DNA of 29,797 nt from Pseudomonadota bacterium (GTDB lineage Bacteria; Pseudomonadota; Gammaproteobacteria; Enterobacterales; Enterobacteriaceae): positions 1 through 29,797 of the forward strand of contig JAEYFY010000263.1 in the NCBI GenBank assembly GCA_023454395.1, written 5' to 3'. The notes below the pieces were generated by a model. The model was not told where the DNA came from. It was given only the letters and a program-made list of their open reading frames with translations, and did not search any database. This document shows, one piece after another, positions 27,222 through 29,797 of this stretch. The translations under genes were made by a program, and so were the position numbers. Numbering within the stretch: the stretch's first letter is position 1; each line of letters starts with the position of its first letter.

Positions 27222-28363
27222 TGGTTAAATACCCTTTTATTTTGGGGCTGGCATTTGCCAGCCTCTTTATTTCACACACAGCACAAGCACAACATTTTCC
27301 AGATAGACAACAAATAGACCAATGGTTAGTTGGCTTAGGGGGAGAAAATAGCTTCGACCGCAACAAAACGATCGACTGGGGAATATTGCCTGGCCCCTTT
27401 TATACGCCAGAATTAGAGCTTGGTGTGGGCATTGCCCTTGTCGGGCTTTATCAAGCCGATAGTCGCCCTGATAGCAAAATTTCTTCACTCTCTTTAAGTG
27501 GCTTTGGTTCATCAACGGGCGCTTTTGGGATGACCTTTAGCAACTACACTTATCTTGCAGATGATACTTGGCGCTTTTATCTCACAGGCTCGTTAAACAA
27601 TGTGCCAACCAATTATTGGGGAAAGGGTTATCATGAAGGTCGTGTTAAAGATCATTTTGGTGAATACCGCTCTCAAGAATTACACTTAACACCGACGTTA
27701 TTGCGTCAAATCACCCAAAATACCTATCTCGGATTAGGCTGGGATTATTCAAACTTACAAGCCGCAGCCCCAGATACACCCTTTAAAACATATATGGATA
27801 AACGCGATTTACCCTTACGCACCACAAGCTCCGGGTTAAGTGTCCGCTTTACTTACGATAGCCGTGATTTTTTACCTAATGCGAGTCAAGGGCAGGCATT
27901 TGATATTAGTTATACGCACTATTCTCCAGATACAGGCAGTAATAACCGCTTTAATGCGACACAAATGCAATATAACTACTATTATCCTTTAAGTGACAGT
28001 GCGGTTTTAGCTTTCGATAATTATGCCCGCTTCACATCAGGTGATGTGCCTTGGAGCCAACTTTCTAAGTTAAGTAATGGGCACCAGATGCGCGGTTATT
28101 ACGAAGGGCGATATCAAGATAATCACGTCTTTTCAACGCAATTAGAGTACCGCCAAAAACTTGATTGGCGTCACGGCATTGCACTTTGGATTGGCGGTGG
28201 TACGTTAAGTGATCAAGCTCGTGATTTAGGTCAAGGTCATTGGCTACCCAGTGTCGGTGTGGGTTATCGATTTGAATTTAAGCCACGCATGAATGTACGC
28301 CTCGATTTTGGTATAGGTAAAGAAAGTACAGGATTCTATTTTCAAGTAGGTGAAGCATTTTGA
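27221..28363 (+). CDS. POTRA-less Omp85/BamA-like outer-membrane protein
   Basis: This 380-residue protein has a signal peptide ending AQA-QH (about residue 23/24). The body looks like the D15/surface-antigen barrel of Omp85 proteins. MRGYYEGRYQDN at about 290-301 is in the place and form of the conserved L6 loop R-G motif, and RFTYDSRDFLPNASQG near 205-220 is a common strand-hairpin of the family. The terminal strand ends in Phe. There is not enough length for POTRA domains, so it belongs with short 'BamA/TamA family' barrels, not with BamA or TamA. It overlaps both neighbours by single bases (TAATG, TGATG). Its substrate is unknown; roles in lipid or protein export would be guesses. Confidence 0.82.
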   Translation: MVKYPFILGLAFASLFISHTAQAQHFPDRQQIDQWLVGLGGENSFDRNKTIDWGILPGPFYTPELELGVGIALVGLYQADSRPDSKISSLSLSGFGSSTGAFGMTFSNYTYLADDTWRFYLTGSLNNVPTNYWGKGYHEGRVKDHFGEYRSQELHLTPTLLRQITQNTYLGLGWDYSNLQAAAPDTPFKTYMDKRDLPLRTTSSGLSVRFTYDSRDFLPNASQGQAFDISYTHYSPDTGSNNRFNATQMQYNYYYPLSDSAVLAFDNYARFTSGDVPWSQLSKLSNGHQMRGYYEGRYQDNHVFSTQLEYRQKLDWRHGIALWIGGGTLSDQARDLGQGHWLPSVGVGYRFEFKPRMNVRLDFGIGKESTGFYFQVGEAF

Positions 28364-29517
28364 TGTTCAAGCGTTTTCTTTTTATCAACACCATGACCTT
28401 CTTCTTATTTATTACAGGTTGTACTCAAGTCACACCTGTTAATTCCATTCACGCCAATATGGAAAGTGTCACTAATGAAGAAGCAGCCCAAGCTTGGCAA
28501 ACACCACCGCCTCTTACCGCACCTAATGGCTTAAGACCTTGCTGTGCTTTTGGCTATGACTTAAAAGTTAAAGTATTTGAAATACCCGTTCCTTTTTATC
28601 GTATTGATAATATTGTTGAAGCCTCAGAACTCGGTAGTCATCGTTATAACGACAGTTTTTGGCTCGGCACTGCCGCAGTATTAGGGATTGGTAGCGAAAA
28701 ATCGGGTTTAGTTTACTCTCATAAAGGTGGGTTTCTTGATATTGCCCATATTCGTGACACCGCAGATTATACTTATTATCTCTTTAGTCATATTTATCCT
28801 AATTTAGGGCAAGAGTGGACACTGACTCTGAGTGATGAACTCGCACAACGTAAAATACACTTTAATGCTTTTACGCCACCTAAAAATGAAGCACAGCGTT
28901 ATACCTTAAGTGCCTATCTTGCTGCTCGATTAGGTTATCGTCTTGCAATATGGCATGAGATTGCACAGTGGTATGGTTTTCGTTCGGTGCCTGGGTTTTC
29001 AGAAGGGATATCCGCATTTTCACCCGAAGATCTCTACTCTAACTTGATTGGCGCTCGTCTTTCACTCACCTTGATCCTTAATGGTTACGCCACCAGCCTT
29101 GAGCAATATAATCAATCGATGCAGGGCATTATCCCTTCTGCACTTTATCAATTAGAGGCTCAGCCTCATCAATTAACTCAACAATGGTTTGATGTGATTG
29201 ATGGGCAATGGTGGGATAGTCAGCAACGTGTACCTGATAAATTTTTAGTTTTAATGCGTGATTATCATATTTCTGATAAACGCTATCCGGTCTTACCTTT
29301 TGAGGAAATAGCGTCACCTCATTACCTCACATTACCTAGTGCTTATTCCGGTTATATTTTAGAACAATTAGCAGAATTTCAGCTTTGGCCAACAAATCAT
29401 ATGGAAGATTTACCTCGCCCCAAAAGCTATTGGCGTGAAGCGGATTTTACTGATTTAACAGAAAAAGCACGCGAAATTGATGATAAAACTAGACCAAAAA
29501 CAACAAAATTTGACTAA
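28363..29517 (+). CDS. DUF4056-type outer-membrane lipoprotein, function unknown
   Basis: This 384-residue protein has a lipoprotein signal, MFKRFLFINTMTFFLFITGC, with lipidated Cys20 followed by Thr, which favours the outer membrane. The mature protein carries the DUF4056-like block GLRPCCAFGYDLKV (56-69), paired Cys at 60-61, and LGIGSEKSGLVYSHKGGFLDIAHIRDT. HEIAQWYG at 198-205 looks like half of a metal-binding HExxH helix without the second His, so enzymatic activity is not shown. The ATG at 28363 overlaps the previous stop (TGATG); a TTG one codon earlier is not needed. It is third in a coupled envelope operon, and the family name is from memory. Confidence 0.78.
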   Translation: MFKRFLFINTMTFFLFITGCTQVTPVNSIHANMESVTNEEAAQAWQTPPPLTAPNGLRPCCAFGYDLKVKVFEIPVPFYRIDNIVEASELGSHRYNDSFWLGTAAVLGIGSEKSGLVYSHKGGFLDIAHIRDTADYTYYLFSHIYPNLGQEWTLTLSDELAQRKIHFNAFTPPKNEAQRYTLSAYLAARLGYRLAIWHEIAQWYGFRSVPGFSEGISAFSPEDLYSNLIGARLSLTLILNGYATSLEQYNQSMQGIIPSALYQLEAQPHQLTQQWFDVIDGQWWDSQQRVPDKFLVLMRDYHISDKRYPVLPFEEIASPHYLTLPSAYSGYILEQLAEFQLWPTNHMEDLPRPKSYWREADFTDLTEKAREIDDKTRPKTTKFD

Positions 29518-29543
29518 ATAATAAACAAAAATGACACATTAGA

Positions 29544-29570
29544 AACCCTTATTTTTGCTAAATTTGGGTT
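29544..29570 (+). terminator. Possible terminator of the envelope operon
   Basis: AACCC (29544-29548) pairs with GGGTT (29566-29570), with an inner 4-bp A/T stem after two T-T mismatches. It lies about 25 bases past the lipoprotein gene. The stem is weak and no T run follows, so confidence is low. The rest of 29571-29780 is AT-rich, gene-free and should contain the promoter of the next gene. Confidence 0.3.
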
Positions 29571-29792
29571 AAGTCACGCCTATTTATATAAGATAAATTT
29601 AAGTTTACATAAAAAAAGCACTTTTTGTTAAAGGGAAAAAGAGATTATAAAACGAGGCTTTCCAGTAAACCTTATACATTTATTTAACAAATCACTCGTA
29701 GTTATCCTAATGTGAGGCGATATTTTGTAGCTATGAAAAAAGTAATTTGCTAGTATTCGTTCGATTTTTATCCAGTTAAACGAGGAGAAGCA

Positions 29793-29797
29793 ATGCC
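29793..29797 (+). CDS. Start of a further gene cut by the window edge
   Basis: An ATG at 29793 followed by CC is preceded by a strong ribosome binding site, GAGGAGAA, at 29782-29789. No other gene covers the site. Nothing can be said of the product. Confidence 0.4.

Noticed and set aside
28954..28968. HExxH zinc protease motif in the DUF4056-type lipoprotein
   Set aside because: The sequence is HEIAQ, lacking the second histidine, so no metalloprotease call is made.
1..29797. CRISPR arrays, tRNA, rRNA, insertion sequences or integrases
   Set aside because: No regularly spaced repeats, tRNA-like cloverleafs, transposase motifs or terminal inverted repeats were recognised on either strand.

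Overview
The window looks like chromosome of a Proteus species (Morganellaceae). The carnitine operon closely resembles, from memory, that of Proteus mirabilis, and the DNA is AT-rich with very AT-rich intergenic gaps. The caiT end differs from the P. mirabilis form I remember, so a species of the P. vulgaris/penneri/terrae type is plausible. I could run no search, so species and family calls rest on recognised motifs and remembered relatives.

Region 1 (1-6099) is the anaerobic L-carnitine operon: the last codons of caiT, then caiA, caiB, caiC, caiD and caiE on +, with inverted repeats in several junctions and a strong terminator after caiE. The activator gene caiF converges on it. The operon activates carnitine or crotonobetaine with CoA, swaps CoA between intermediates, dehydrates carnitinyl-CoA and reduces crotonobetainyl-CoA to gamma-butyrobetainyl-CoA.

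Region 2 (6100-8647) is AT-rich. It holds two separate minus-strand genes: a fructose-6-phosphate aldolase (FSA family) and a secreted AA10 chitin-active lytic polysaccharide monooxygenase (LPMO). The LPMO is odd because its brace histidine does not directly follow a normal signal-peptidase site.

Region 3 (8522-25406) is the main interest: an apparently complete ABC toxin (Tc) locus on the minus strand, in the order tcA (2288 aa), tcB (1443 aa), holin, M15 endolysin, Rz, Rz1, tcC (951 aa). A divergent LysR-type regulator sits upstream and a large hairpin terminator downstream. The lysis genes between tcB and tcC resemble the cassette of the Yersinia Tc island, which serves as a holin/endolysin (type 10) release system. 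The variable C-terminal cargo of TcC (about residues 658-951) looks like the catalytic domain of cytotoxic necrotizing factor 1 (CNF1), with the Cys/His pair at the same 15-residue spacing. The predicted machine is therefore: TcA binds cells and forms the pore, the TcB-TcC cocoon carries a Rho-GTPase deamidase, and the cassette lets the large complex out. The tcA/LysR gap holds an exact TTGAT-N4-ATCAA FNR-type box, which suggests control by oxygen. The neighbouring chitin-active LPMO would fit an insect-gut role.

Region 4 (25411-29517) has a RecX-family gene convergent with the LysR gene. It is followed by a tightly coupled + strand operon of three envelope genes: an unrecognised outer-membrane barrel, a POTRA-less Omp85/BamA-like barrel, and a DUF4056-type lipoprotein. 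Their function is unknown. The window ends at the first codons of another + strand gene. I saw no tRNA, rRNA, CRISPR array, insertion sequence, integrase or origin.
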